Assembly: GCF_004011695.2 (NCBI RefSeq)
Contig: NC_082416.1
Coordinates: 372,001 to 436,000, forward strand
Length of the DNA: 64,000 nucleotides
DNA from: Ascochyta rabiei
Lineage: Eukaryota; Ascomycota; Dothideomycetes; Pleosporales; Didymellaceae
Direction of reading: 5' to 3'
Shown piece after piece: positions 34,449-44,107 of this stretch; position 1 is the stretch's first letter, and every line of letters begins with the position of its first letter. Both the position numbers and the translations under genes were made by a program. The notes beneath the pieces were generated by a model. The model was given only the letters and a program-made list of their open reading frames with translations. It was not told the DNA's origin and did not search any database.

Positions 34449-34532
34449 AATGCTTTGATGCTATGCTGTGCTATACTATGCTACGCCATGCTATGCCATG
34501 CCATAGCATACGATGCTGTGCCATGTCATGCT
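34449..34532 (+). repeat. GCTAT/GCCAT pentanucleotide array
   Basis: About sixteen diverged five-base units (GCTAT, GCTGT, ACTAT, GCCAT, GCATA) keep a five-base phase. Confidence 0.82.
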
Positions 34533-34600
34533 GTTGTGAACGCCTTGCCTGTCATGCACCAACTCCGGGCCAACTCCAACAGGTAAATGCAAAAAAAAGC

Positions 34601-36129
34601 TTATACGAATACAGCGAGCGACAGAGCGCACGTGAACAGCATCAGAGGCGCTTTTACCGCCCCAGCAGCCCCGCCCTGCTGCGCGCTCTGTCCCTGGCTC
34701 TCGGCAACAGGAGTCGAACTCGGGTCTGGACTGCCCTCGACGGCGACTGTCTGCGTCGCGGCTGGCGCTGCGCTGGATTGCGAGGCGCCCGTGGCCGAGG
34801 GAGACGAGGGAGACGACGAAGCCGCAGAGCTGGAGCTCTGCTGATCATCTCCGGTACCGGGTGTGCCGAGCCCGACTCGATTCCCGTCAAAGTCGAAGAC
34901 AGAGTACACGTTCTTGAGGAATACGTCGCCGATGAGCCACTGGCTCTCGTTGAACGTCTGCCGGCCTACCATGTTGCTCCGGCATAGTCCCGAGTCGAGC
35001 TTGCCGCCTAGCCAGTCTGTGGTGGAGATGTTGTAGCCTGTTTTTCCGAAGATGAATTGTAGTGGGGTTTTGGTGTCGCATGGCACGCTGAACGTCTCGC
35101 CGCTCTGTGCGAAGTTGGGGATCTGGGAGTGGATGGCTAGTGCGTCGGCGGGCGGCATCAGGATGTAAGACGTGCCCGTGTCCATGATGCCCTTCTTCCC
35201 TTGCAGACCGAGTGTCTTGCCGTTCACAGAGGCGTCCGAGATGGCAACCTCCCAGAAACCTGTGTCGTTGGGCTCGCAGTCTAGCCAGTTCAGGTCGCCG
35301 GAGAAACGGGCTTTGTTGACGTCACCGAGGTCTAGCTCGCCGTCGTTCAAGCCATCCGAGGAGCGACTGAGGTGGATGCCATAGAGCTTTGAGCCGATTA
35401 GGTTCTCGGTCTTCAGGGCATCCATGATCTGAGGCGCGTCTACTGCTCCCTTGACATTCGCGCCGCGGCCGATGCCGAGGATGCCGTCCATGGGGTAGGC
35501 CTTGAATTCTGACGAGACGTTGGTTGCGAGGCCAAAGGTCACGGAGGGAGAGAGAGAGACGCCAATGTGCAGTGTGTCGGTCGCGAGGGTACCACTGACA
35601 GAGCCCGTGCCGTAGGTGACGCTGAAAGGCGTGTCTTGCGTCTGTCAGATTCGTTAGTCACTTGCTGTGCTGTTTGCTGGACGGTCCGCCTCACTTGGAG
35701 AGAGCTTGAATCTCCGTGGCCAAAGGTGGTATGTATCCCACAAGCATCGCTCTTGCAGTCTTGCCCCATGACCCAGGTGTTGCTCGCAGCTGAATCCAGG
35801 AGCAGATGGTATTCCTCTTTGCTGTCTCCAATCGTCACGGCAACCATGTAGCTCAGGTCGCTCCCGTCTTGGTCGATCGCTACGCTGTTCTTTTGCGTAG
35901 GGTCTTTCGAGTTGACGATGTTGTACGCGTTCTGGCGGGTTCGGAGAGAGGCCGGTACGCGGCGTAGTGGCAGTGTGACGGACCTCGAATCTGGCCTTGG
36001 GAGTCGAGTGCTTCGCCGACTTGAAGCGGTCGGTTTGCTACCGTCATCGTACCGGTAGGGATAGAAGGCTGTGACTGTGGGCCACACGGCTGCTGAGACC
36101 GCCAGCCATGTCGACAGCGAGGCGTGCAT
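34601..36129 (-). CDS. Secreted, probably GPI-anchored pepsin-like aspartic protease with altered first active-site motif, 2 exons
   Basis: Exons are 36129-35695 and 35641-34601 with a 53-nt intron (GTGAGG...CTAAC...CAG), giving 491 residues. MHASLSTWLAVSAAVWPTVT is a signal peptide; a propeptide-like stretch follows. The pepsin fold shows the flap region TYGTGSVSGTLATDTL and GILGIGRG. The second catalytic motif is canonical (DTGTS, D299). The first reads DSAAS at D112, so the Asp is kept but the usual Gly of D-S/T-G is Ala. The C-terminus is a long Ser/Ala/Pro-rich stalk followed by a hydrophobic end (APLMLFTCALSLAVFV), the pattern of a GPI-anchor signal. Likely at the cell surface or wall; activity should be tested given the Ala. 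Confidence 0.87.
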
Positions 36130-36966
36130 GATGGGGCGTGAAGGTGCAAAAACGCACGAGGCTCCACTATCAGTTGACAAGTCAAGGCCAAGATTGGTGA
36201 GGGTCCAAGGCAGGGCGAGTCCCTTCGCAAGGCTGTTCAAATCCGGTGGTCCTCGTCCGTACAAGGCTGGCAATCTAGGGCGGAGGCTCGGTCCGTGAAA
36301 CAGGGAGTGCAATTCGGTCAGGACAGCTTGCCCTTGAGAGGGAAGGGAGGAACTCGAGCGGAAGCAGCAGAGACGGCCATATTCGGTCCTCAGCTGTTTC
36401 ATGCGCCCGTCGAGCTCGGTGACGTCCTGATATCCGTGTTGAGACGAACGACAGGGTTGACGCTGATGGTCAAAGGTCGAAGTGGGGCGTCTGGCCCCTG
36501 ACCAGCTACCAAACTGCCGGAAGCAGGTCGTTGAAACCGCTATTCTCGTCCAGGCACGCCAATAACGGCGCGCGGAACGACTGTCATGCGTTCTCCTGGG
36601 ACGTGCAAGTTTCCTAGACGAGAGTCTGGGAGGGAGGTTGAGAATGTGATTTGCTGCACAGGCACTACATTCGTCTTGCGAGCTGACGGTGCTGTCTTGA
36701 TAGGTGATTGGCTTTCCAATATGATGCCGAACGCTCTATATGATGGGGGAAGTCTAGTTGTAGTCTCTTACATTCACTGCACTTTATATAGTTTATATTA
36801 CAGTCTAGTATACTCTCCTCTATCAACTACACTTTATGTAGTTTATAATCAAGTCTGGTATACTCTCCTCTATCAACTACACTTTATGTAGTTTATAATC
36901 AAGTCTAGTATACTCTCCTATATCAACTTTACTTTATGTAGTTTATTTAAAGTCTAGTATACTCTC
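36130..36966. other. Intergenic region between aspartic protease start and FMT1 stop
   Basis: Contains the protease promoter and, on the right, a 50-bp tandem array (listed separately). A frame at 36586-36891 merely translates the array. Confidence 0.55.
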
Positions 36967-36985
36967 CTACATCAACTGCACTCTA
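36809..36985 (+). repeat. 50-bp minisatellite, about 3.5 copies, overlapping the FMT1 3' end
   Basis: Units start at 36809, 36859, 36909 and 36958 with TATACTCTCC and contain ACTTTATGTAGTTTATAATC and AAGTCTAG. The first two are nearly identical, the third is 49 bp with a few changes, and the fourth is partial. A diverged half unit precedes at about 36771-36808. The fourth unit includes the FMT1 stop codon (36967-36969) and last codons. Confidence 0.9.
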
Positions 36986-38072
36986 CATGGGTTGAGGAGC
37001 AACTTCTTCACCTTTGCATTCCCCCTGCCCGCCTTGCCGCCCGCATAGGTACTCGATTCTATACGGCCCACACGCCCACAGGCTGCTCGGAACAGGGGGT
37101 CGGGACCGTGGTGCTGAGCCCACAGACCGGGCTGGCCGTGTGTGTTTGTGTAGGGTAGAGTGACGAGCTCATGCATGACCAGCCGGTCGCCATTGGGGAG
37201 CGTGCACCATGTGTCGCCCAGGGCGCGATGGACAGCCAGGATCTGGTCCATGTGCATGGCCGTGAAGTCGATGAAGCCATGCTGCTTGGTGATCTTGGGC
37301 GCATGGTCGAGGGGCCTGTTCGACTGAGCATACCAGCCCACGCCTTGTAGCGGGGAGACAAACTTGCGCGTGTGCAGCACGTCGACGAGCATGTCTGCTC
37401 CTGCTGCAGCGAGCCGCCCCTCCAGCTCGGCAGCCGTCTCGTGTTTGGCAATGGATATGCCCGGGGGCGGAGTCTGGGCCAGCACGACGCCTTGGTCGAA
37501 GTGGGTGGGATGCAGGGTCTGCACACTGACGCCTGTGTATTCGCGCCGCTTCAGGATCGCGTGTTCGATGGGGGCAGCGCCGCGCAGGTCGGGGAGCAGC
37601 GAAGGGTGGACATTCAGACCGCCGTAGGGTGCCAGGGAGAGGATGCGCGGCGGGACGAGCAGGCCAAAGGACACGGCAACGACCAGGTTGTAGGAGAATG
37701 GGGGCGTCCAGCCGGTGAAGGTGTCGAGGGTGTGGGTGGGGAGGGAGAGGTCGCGTGCGGCCTGTGTGATGGGCACTTTGTGGTGTCAGTGTCTTGTTTC
37801 TTGACGATGCGCATGCAGGAGTCATTACCTGGTCGCAGGGTCTTGAGGCCCCTACCCGTCGGCTTCGCCGGGCGGTGAGCGACGTGGATCTCGTCGATGA
37901 GGCCGGGCAGACGGCGCCTTGCCGCGTCCAGGGCGCGCAGCGAGATGATGCTGAAGTCATCGGAGCCGCAGAACAAGATCTTCAAGGAGTCTGCAGCTCG
38001 CGTCGAAGTGGCATACGGGCGACGGCTAGCAAGCAGCCAAGAGCGGGTGGGGGCCGGCAGCCTCCAGCGCAT
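36967..38072 (-). CDS. FMT1: Mitochondrial methionyl-tRNA formyltransferase, 2 exons
   Basis: Exons are 38072-37829 and 37775-36967 with a 53-nt intron (GTAATG...CTGAC...AAAG), giving 350 residues. The enzyme formylates initiator Met-tRNA with 10-formyltetrahydrofolate for mitochondrial translation. The N-terminus MRWRLPAPTRSWLLASRRPY is a typical presequence. The catalytic domain starts at KILFCGSDDFSIISLRAL. Key residues lie in GLNVHPSLLPDLRGAAPIEH (Asn, His) and HFDQGVVLAQ (Asp). The C-terminal OB-like domain is present and ends in KVKKLLLNPCRVQLM. The last codons and the stop lie inside a 50-bp minisatellite, so the C-terminus may vary between strains. Divergent from CCZ1. Confidence 0.93.
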
Positions 38073-38534
38073 GATGGCGGCCGTGTTCTGGAAGCCGGGA
38101 GCTGGGCGCTGGGGGTGGGCCAACAATGCCCATGGCTTCCGGGCCGAGCTTGACGGAGATGTGATGAGTGATGAGTGATGGGTGATGGGTGATGGGTGGG
38201 GCCGTCGCACGCGAACAGCCGGCAGCATCCCTGCACGCGCCGGGTTGGTGACGCCACCCGTTGAGCGTGCCTCGCGATCGAGATGAGCTGCATCGCTCTG
38301 GGCCGGCCCAAAAGCCCAACAGGACAGGCAGGACAGGCAGGCAGGCAGTACACCAGCACAGGCAGCACACCCAGCACACCAGCACACCCACCATACCCAG
38401 CACACCAGTACACCCGCCACCAGCACACCCACCACCAGCACACCCACCACCAGCACACCCACCACCAGCACACCCACCACCAGTACACCCACCACCACCA
38501 CCACCACCACCACCACCACCACCACCACACGGCC
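38073..38534. promoter_or_regulatory. Divergent promoter of FMT1 (minus) and CCZ1 (plus)
   Basis: The 462-bp interval contains a GATGAGT/GATGGGT short repeat (38160-38200), GGCAG repeats near 38325-38350 and the 15-bp array at 38406-38495. The CCZ1 frame stays open through the arrays up to an ATG at 38283, but the product would be a His/Pro/Thr repeat, so I take it as leader. Confidence 0.55.
38406..38528 (+). repeat. 15-bp array CAGCACACCCACCAC x 6, then CAC triplets
   Basis: Six 15-bp units at 38406, 38421, 38436, 38451, 38466 and 38481 differ only at two sites. About eleven CAC triplets follow and end 7 nt before the CCZ1 ATG at 38535. Confidence 0.95.
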
Positions 38535-40894
38535 ATGGCGTCGGCCGCCGTGCCCAAAGTGGTGCCCGCCCAGCTGTCGTTCCTCGCCATCTACAACCCC
38601 TCCCTCGGCGACTCGGACGAGACGTTCCACCGCCAGGTCGTCTTCTACTACGCCAAAGCCGCAAAGCCACACCCACGGGTCGGCCATGGAGCCTCGCAGG
38701 CGGCAGAGGCCCTGCGCGAGGCCGAGAACGAGAAGCTGCGCCAGGTCGGGCTGGCCCAGGGCATGGTCGCCTTTGCGCGCTCCTTCTCCGCCGCCGACAC
38801 GCTCGACTCCATCGAGACGGACAGGTCGCGCATTGTCCTGCACGAGCTGGAGCGCGGCTGGTGGATCCTGGCGGTGCGCACCCGGCGATGCAGCTTCGCC
38901 GGCCTGGGCTAACACAAGCACGCAGTCCATCGACCTGACCCAGCTCCCCGCCGCCCGCCCCGACAAAGACAGCGAGCGAGACAAGAGCGCGAGCGCGACT
39001 GCGCCCGCCGTCGAATACTCGGCCCGCGAGGTCAGCCCGCCCGCGCTCCTGATCCAGCAGATCGTCCGCGCCCACCGCCTCTTCACCCTCCACCACGGCT
39101 GGCCGCTGGACCAGCTCTTCAAGAAGCACGGCCGCGACAAGTTCGCCAGCATCGTGGACACGTACTGGTCGCGCTTCGCCGCCCACTGGGACGTCATGCT
39201 GCACGGCAGCCCCGCCGTCGACATGTGCCGCGGCCTGAAGCTCGCCGCCGGCGGCGAGCTGGGCATGGGCGTCGGCGAAGAGGAGTGGGGCAGCAGCGAG
39301 CGCGACGTCCTCGAGGACTTTGCCCGCCGCACAGAGGGCCTGGTCGACGTCATGGTATCGCGCTTCGGCGAGGCATCGCCGCTGCAGCACACCAGCACAC
39401 AGGACCACCACCAGCCCCCCGGCCCTTGGATGGCCTGTGCCGGCACGGTAGCAGCCACCGACGGCGTCGTCTTCTCGGGCGTCGGCGCGCTCAGTCGAGC
39501 CTCGCTGCGCGACGTGGCCCACTGGACCGAGGACATGTATCGCTACGGAGACCATGCCTACGGTGTTCGAGACAACCCAACCTCGGACCGCAGGAGACGG
39601 CGAAAGAGGTTCCTCCATGCCCCAACCCGCCAGCCAGATGCCTCCTCTGCAAAGCCCGCCACAGAAGACAGAGCGCAGCCCCACGATTCGGGCACCGGTG
39701 AAGCGCCTCGCATACCACCCCCCATCGTCAAGGCAGTCGAAAGCTCTCTGGACAAGGCCTCAAGAGCAATCGACGATGCCCCAGGCCGTACCGAGCCTGC
39801 TGCCAAGCAGGAGACCGGGCACATGCTGGCGTCCTTGGCTGACACCGACACGTGGGTCAAGTACATGACCCTTGGCTACGGCACAGCGTGGGGCGGCAAG
39901 AAGCAGGAGGCCACCGAAGAGCCATCGCCATCGCCATCGCCATCGCCATCGCCATCGCCATCGCCATCGCCATCGCCATCGCCAGCGCCAGCGCCAGCAA
40001 CCGAGTCTACCACGAGGAGAGAGCAATCACCAGAAGCGATGCGCTACGTGGAGCCCGCGCCCCACGTCGACTGGCTCGAAGAGAAACGCAAAGCCCAAGT
40101 GCGGTCGGAGAACAACGGCTACTTCCTCGTCGGCCTCAAGGGCGACATGGTCGAGGCAGACCTGGACGACAACAATGAGGACGGTAACTGGAACGCTCGC
40201 ATCCCTCTGCGCACCGTCTACGTCGAGAAGGTCAGCAAGGACACCCTCCTATCCGAATCTGACGAGACACCGGGCGAGGACAGCAACAAAGAGCCCAACT
40301 TCAACACGGCCACCAAGCTCGAAAAGTCGCGCCTCCGCCCCGTCGTCTACGTGGTACGTCTCCCCCGCTCTCAAGAAAGCGTACCCTCCGCTAACACGCC
40401 CAGCACCGGCCCTTCATCTACACGTTCCTCTTCGCCCACCGCACCAACTCGCTCAGCATCACTTCCTTCTACCGCGACATCCACCACTTCTTCTCGCCCC
40501 TGCACCGCTCGCTCGACAGAAACACAACCCCAGCCCGCGTCGCCGACCGCCTCGCCGCAGCGCGATCCCACCAAACCACCACCTCAGGCCCAAACACATC
40601 CCCCATCTACGACCTCGTCTGGGATCCACGCACCCTCACCGTCCACTCCAGCATCCCCAACATCCCCGACCCCGGCACCCTCACCGCCGAAGGCCTGAGC
40701 AGCAGCAGCGGCGGCGGCGGCAGCGGCAGCAGTAGCGATGCAACATGGACACGCCTCGACGCCCTAAACGTGCACGCCCACATCCTCGCCACAATGCAAG
40801 CCACGCGCCGCTCCAGCAGCGAAATAGAACGCACCTGCAAGACTGCCCGCGGGTGGTGGGTCGTGTGGATGCGCCTCCCGCCCTCGCTCGTCCC

Positions 40895-40925
<31 letters not shown>

Positions 40926-41222
40926 TCGACTGCCTCGCGCGCGTCGAGCAGGGGCTTCAACACGGATGAGCTGCGCGAGGCGTTTTTGATTCGCCGCGCG
41001 CAGGACGGCGAGACGCCTGCGGGTAGGAAGACCCCGGGGAGTAGGATGGCGAGCGGTATGTGGAGTGGATTGGGATGGGGAATGGGCGGCGGTGGTGCGA
41101 GTCAGAGTCAGAGTCAGCGGATGGGCGGGAGGGCCGCTGGGTGGGGGCCCAAGGGGCTGGCCGAGGGGATTGGCATGGATGCGAGGCGGTATGTGGATGA
41201 GTTGCTGAGCTTGAATCGGTGA
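38535..41222 (+). CDS. CCZ1: Vacuolar fusion protein Ccz1 (Mon1-Ccz1 Rab7/Ypt7 exchange factor), 3 exons
   Basis: Exons are 38535-38873, 38926-40353 and 40404-41222 with introns of 52 and 50 nt (GCTAAC branch sites, CAG ends), giving 861 residues. Ccz1 with Mon1 activates Ypt7/Rab7 on late endosomes, vacuoles and autophagosomes. The start of the first longin domain, QLSFLAIYNPSLGDSDETFH followed by QVVFYYAKA, is typical. RGWWILASIDLTQLP spans the first junction. The middle holds long low-complexity spacers, including a (Ser-Pro)n tract encoded by a CCATCG array (39922-39981). Later domains include NGYFLVGLKGDMVEADLDD, HRPFIYTFLFAHRTNSLSI and RGWWVVWMRLPPSL. The C-terminus is Gly-rich, then RRYVDELLSLNR. 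Confidence 0.9.
39922..39993 (+). repeat. CCATCG hexamer array inside CCZ1
   Basis: About ten perfect CCATCG units encode Ser-Pro, followed by CCAGCG units encoding Ala-Pro. It is in frame and lies in a disordered spacer. Confidence 0.93.
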
Positions 41223-41489
41223 GCAAAGCGGCGTTGGGTTATGACATGAAAAATAGGGATCGATTTGGGATAGGACCAGTTAGGAGTGCGGATGCAGTGC
41301 TGTATCGTCTTGTATCTTCTTGTATCGTCTTGTATCTTCTTGTATCGTCTTGTATTGTCTTGTATTGTCTTGTATCGTCTTGTATTGTCGAGTATCGTCG
41401 AGTATCGTAGAGTATTCCACAACGCCATCGCCATGCATTCATCCTCTACAAAGCAGCAGCAGCAGCAGCCAACACACAACCCCACCTAC
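41223..41489. other. Intergenic region between convergent CCZ1 and SCY1-like genes
   Basis: 267 bp, of which 110 bp is the perfect-phase 10-bp array at 41301-41410 and about 12 bp is an AGC run (41453-41468). Both 3' UTRs must lie here. Confidence 0.65.
41301..41410 (+). repeat. 10-bp tandem array, TGTATCGTCT x 11
   Basis: Eleven units start at 41301 and every ten bases after. The consensus is TGTATCGTCT with TTCT or TTGT variants, and the last three units shift to AGTATCGTCG. There are no indels in the array. Confidence 0.96.
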
Positions 41490-44107
41490 CTACCAATCAT
41501 CCCCCCACCCCTCAATCTCATCCTCCTTATTCTTGGCCTCTTCCTTCCTGACCTCCTTCTTGACCTCCTTCTTGGGCGCAACAACAACCTTCCTCGCTGC
41601 TGATCCCGCCGTGCTAGAGCGCCCCGCAACAATCGGCCGCTTCGCTGCAGGCGCCGTTGCCGTCGATGGCTTGCTCAGGCCCTTGGGCAGCGGGCTCTTG
41701 ACCGCTTTCTTGGTCTGGTTCTGCGCTGCCAGCCACCCAGCGAAGTCGGGCTCGCCTTTGTCGTCGAACGAGGTGGTGCTGGTGGGCTTCGAGATGGACG
41801 GTGTGCCCCATGGATCCTCTTCTTCGTCTTTGGTGGTGCCCAAGGCGTCCTCGGTGGCGAAACCGCCCCAGTCGCCGTCGAAGTCTTCGGCTTCATCGTT
41901 GAATGCTGCGGCGGGGTCAGGCGACCTGATGGTAGGTATGTTTGCCGAGCTCTTCGCCGTGTGCAGTGGCATGCCTGGCTTCGAGGCTAGGGGCACCGGC
42001 GGTTTGCTCGATGCTGTGGGTGGAACGGAAGACGATCGGTGGTCTGCAGCCCCGTTTGTTGCTGAGCTGGATTCTATTGTCCCACTGGTTGATGCGAGCT
42101 TGTTGGTGAAGCTGGAAATGGCCCAGCCAGCCCAGCCACTCTCATTCGCTGGAGTGCCTATGCGTGGAGCAGCAGCACCTCCAGCTGCGAGGCCAGGCGA
42201 AGGAAGCACGCTGTCGGGCATAGTTGCGGCATGCTTTCGTATCCGAGTGATATAGATATCCACGCTTTTCTGTGCTTGATCTCGAATGAGCTTCTCCTTG
42301 TCAACCAGGGCCGGACACATGATCGGTAGCAGCTTGGTAGCACAGTCCTCTTCGCTAAACAGGTCGGCTGTTGCTGCCAGTGCAAGGAGGGCGGCATTAC
42401 GAGCATGCACAAAAGGGTCCCGTAGAGAACGCGCAAATGCTGCTGCAAGGACCTTTGCCCTGCTCTGTAGGTCGTTAGTAAGACGATGCTATTAGAGTGT
42501 TTCAGACGTACGTTGACCCCTAGGTTTCGAGCGATTTTTCCTAAGCAAATGATTGTGTTCGTACGAATCCCAGGTTGCTCGTCATTCGCTGTCTTTGCCA
42601 AATGTCTCAGAAGTTCGCCGTTCACAATCCTATCCGAGAGCTTTGGCACCACTGTGAGGACCGCTCTGACTGTCTGCTCACGAACGACAGGTGCTACATC
42701 GGTGAAGCCGGTGACCTATTCCGATGTCAGTATGTGACGGCATTTTCAGCCCCTAGTAGACCTACCATCTGTGGAAAGATCTTGTCATTCACGAGTTTCT
42801 GTGGTAGGTGGTCAATCATCAGCGGCAGGTTATCCAGCAGGCAGACACGAATGGCGCGGTCAGGGTTCGCGAACAGTCGGACGACCACTGGTGTGATTTG
42901 CGTCTCGTACTCCTCATCGGACAGCTTCTGCCCTATTTGCATGACCGTGTTGAAGACTTTCGCACCGCCACCACCAAACTCTACTGACTTCAGTAGCTCT
43001 GGAAGCACCTTCATCTTGAAGAAGTCTGCAGGGAAATCGTCTGCTACCTTATCGAGCTTCCTATTACCAATTAGTCGCTGTGAAAGGTTGTCCCCGGTGT
43101 GCTACTTGCTCAAGTAACTCATTCCGCTCGTCCTCAGCCTTCAAGCCCAGGTTATCGATATCCTCTGTGACCTGGATCAAGGGAGTTTGGAAGAAACCTC
43201 CTATCCGTTTGCCCTGGTCCAGAAACTGCCCCACACTCATTCGTGACTTCGGGTTGGGGTTTAACAGTCGCTTATAGGATTGGTGCATGCTCGGAGGAAT
43301 GCTCTTCATCTGCGCCAGCTGGTCGCTGCTGCTGTAGCTTCCGTTGAAGCACTCGAAGATTAGGACGCCGAAGTTGTATGCATCTACTGCGTGTGTAGGA
43401 TTCTGCTTGATGACCTCCCACCCTGCTTTTGAGATCTCAGGTGCCATGTATCGCCCAGCATCTGGTATCAGGCCACCATAGGTTGGCAGAACAGAGTCAT
43501 CCTCTTTCACAGAGCTCAGTGCATCGAAACCGCCGAGTTTCCACTCTCCACTCTCGCCGAAGAATACTGAAGCTGGGCGTATACAGCCGTGTATCGAGGT
43601 AGCATCGGCGTTTATAAACTTGAGGGTTTTCGCAACGTTGTGCAGTCCCCATTTGGTGGTCTCCTCTGTGAGGCTCTTCCGCTTTACGTGCCAGCTCAAT
43701 GGCGTCAGTCTCTCGGTCGCGATATAGATATGGGTCTCCGACTGCGCTCATTTAGCTTCACTTTCCCTTGAGACTCCCTTGTGTACCCACCTCCTGTGTG
43801 TCAAGGACCTTGACCACGCCAGGGTGTCGCAGGGTTCGTAGTTTCCGGAGCGCATTGCGTGCGAGGGGCAGTCGAGACTTGTTCGCGGTTATGTCGAAGG
43901 AGAAGATACTGCACTTGGAACCATCGTCCTGACAGGAGAGTTAGCTTGGCGGTATAAGAAGTGTAGATATCAGGGCCATACTCGCTTTGTGCCGTTGTGT
44001 AATGTCCAAATGGAGTCGTCGATGTCCACACGATCACCAAAGGTGTAGCCCCATGTTGGATAGCCCTTTGAGATTGCCGATGCTACCGCTGACTTGAGGA
44101 AGTCCAT
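41490..44107 (-). CDS. SCY1-like pseudokinase with HEAT repeats, 6 exons, one probable GC-AG intron
   Basis: Exons are 44107-43982, 43928-43791, 43741-43110, 43060-42766, 42715-42512 and 42464-41490, giving 789 residues. Members (Scyl1; yeast Cex1) have an inactive kinase domain and HEAT repeats, and act in Golgi-ER traffic and tRNA export. The kinase-like part starts at GYPTWGYTFGDRVDI and keeps the fold (HGCIRPASVFFGESGEWKL), but shows Gly-Gly-Phe where active kinases have DFG. HEAT region: FFKMKVLPELLKSVEFGGGG and LVDKEKLIRDQAQKSVDIYI. The acidic tail has EDFDGDWGGF and ends GWGDDW. Intron 3 (43061-43109) only keeps frame if it starts with GCAAGT; the result, LLEKLDKVADDFPADFF, matches the family. 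The other introns are GT-AG. Confidence 0.9.

Larger units (their letters stand above)
32639..34600. other. Repeat-rich intergenic region after RHO1, about 2 kb
   Basis: No gene recognised. It holds a TTTGC array (32972-33008), a CCATA array (33199-33240), TCTG (33479-33500) and TTCC (33603-33660) runs, an imperfect direct repeat of about 100 bp (34240-34430) and a GCTAT/GCCAT array (34449-34532). The left part includes the RHO1 3' UTR and the right part the aspartic protease 3' UTR. Confidence 0.6.

Noticed and set aside
38406..38495. CRISPR-like spacing of repeats
   Set aside because: The units are adjacent 15-bp tandem repeats with no spacers, and this is a eukaryotic genome.
37614..39684. 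Long minus-strand frames (640 and 552 codons)
   Set aside because: Antisense of CCZ1 plus translation of the promoter arrays; only the part encoding FMT1 exon 1 (37829-38072) is real.
40371..40963. Minus-strand frames opposite CCZ1 exon 3
   Set aside because: The plus-strand exon carries conserved Ccz1 segments; the antisense frames carry none.
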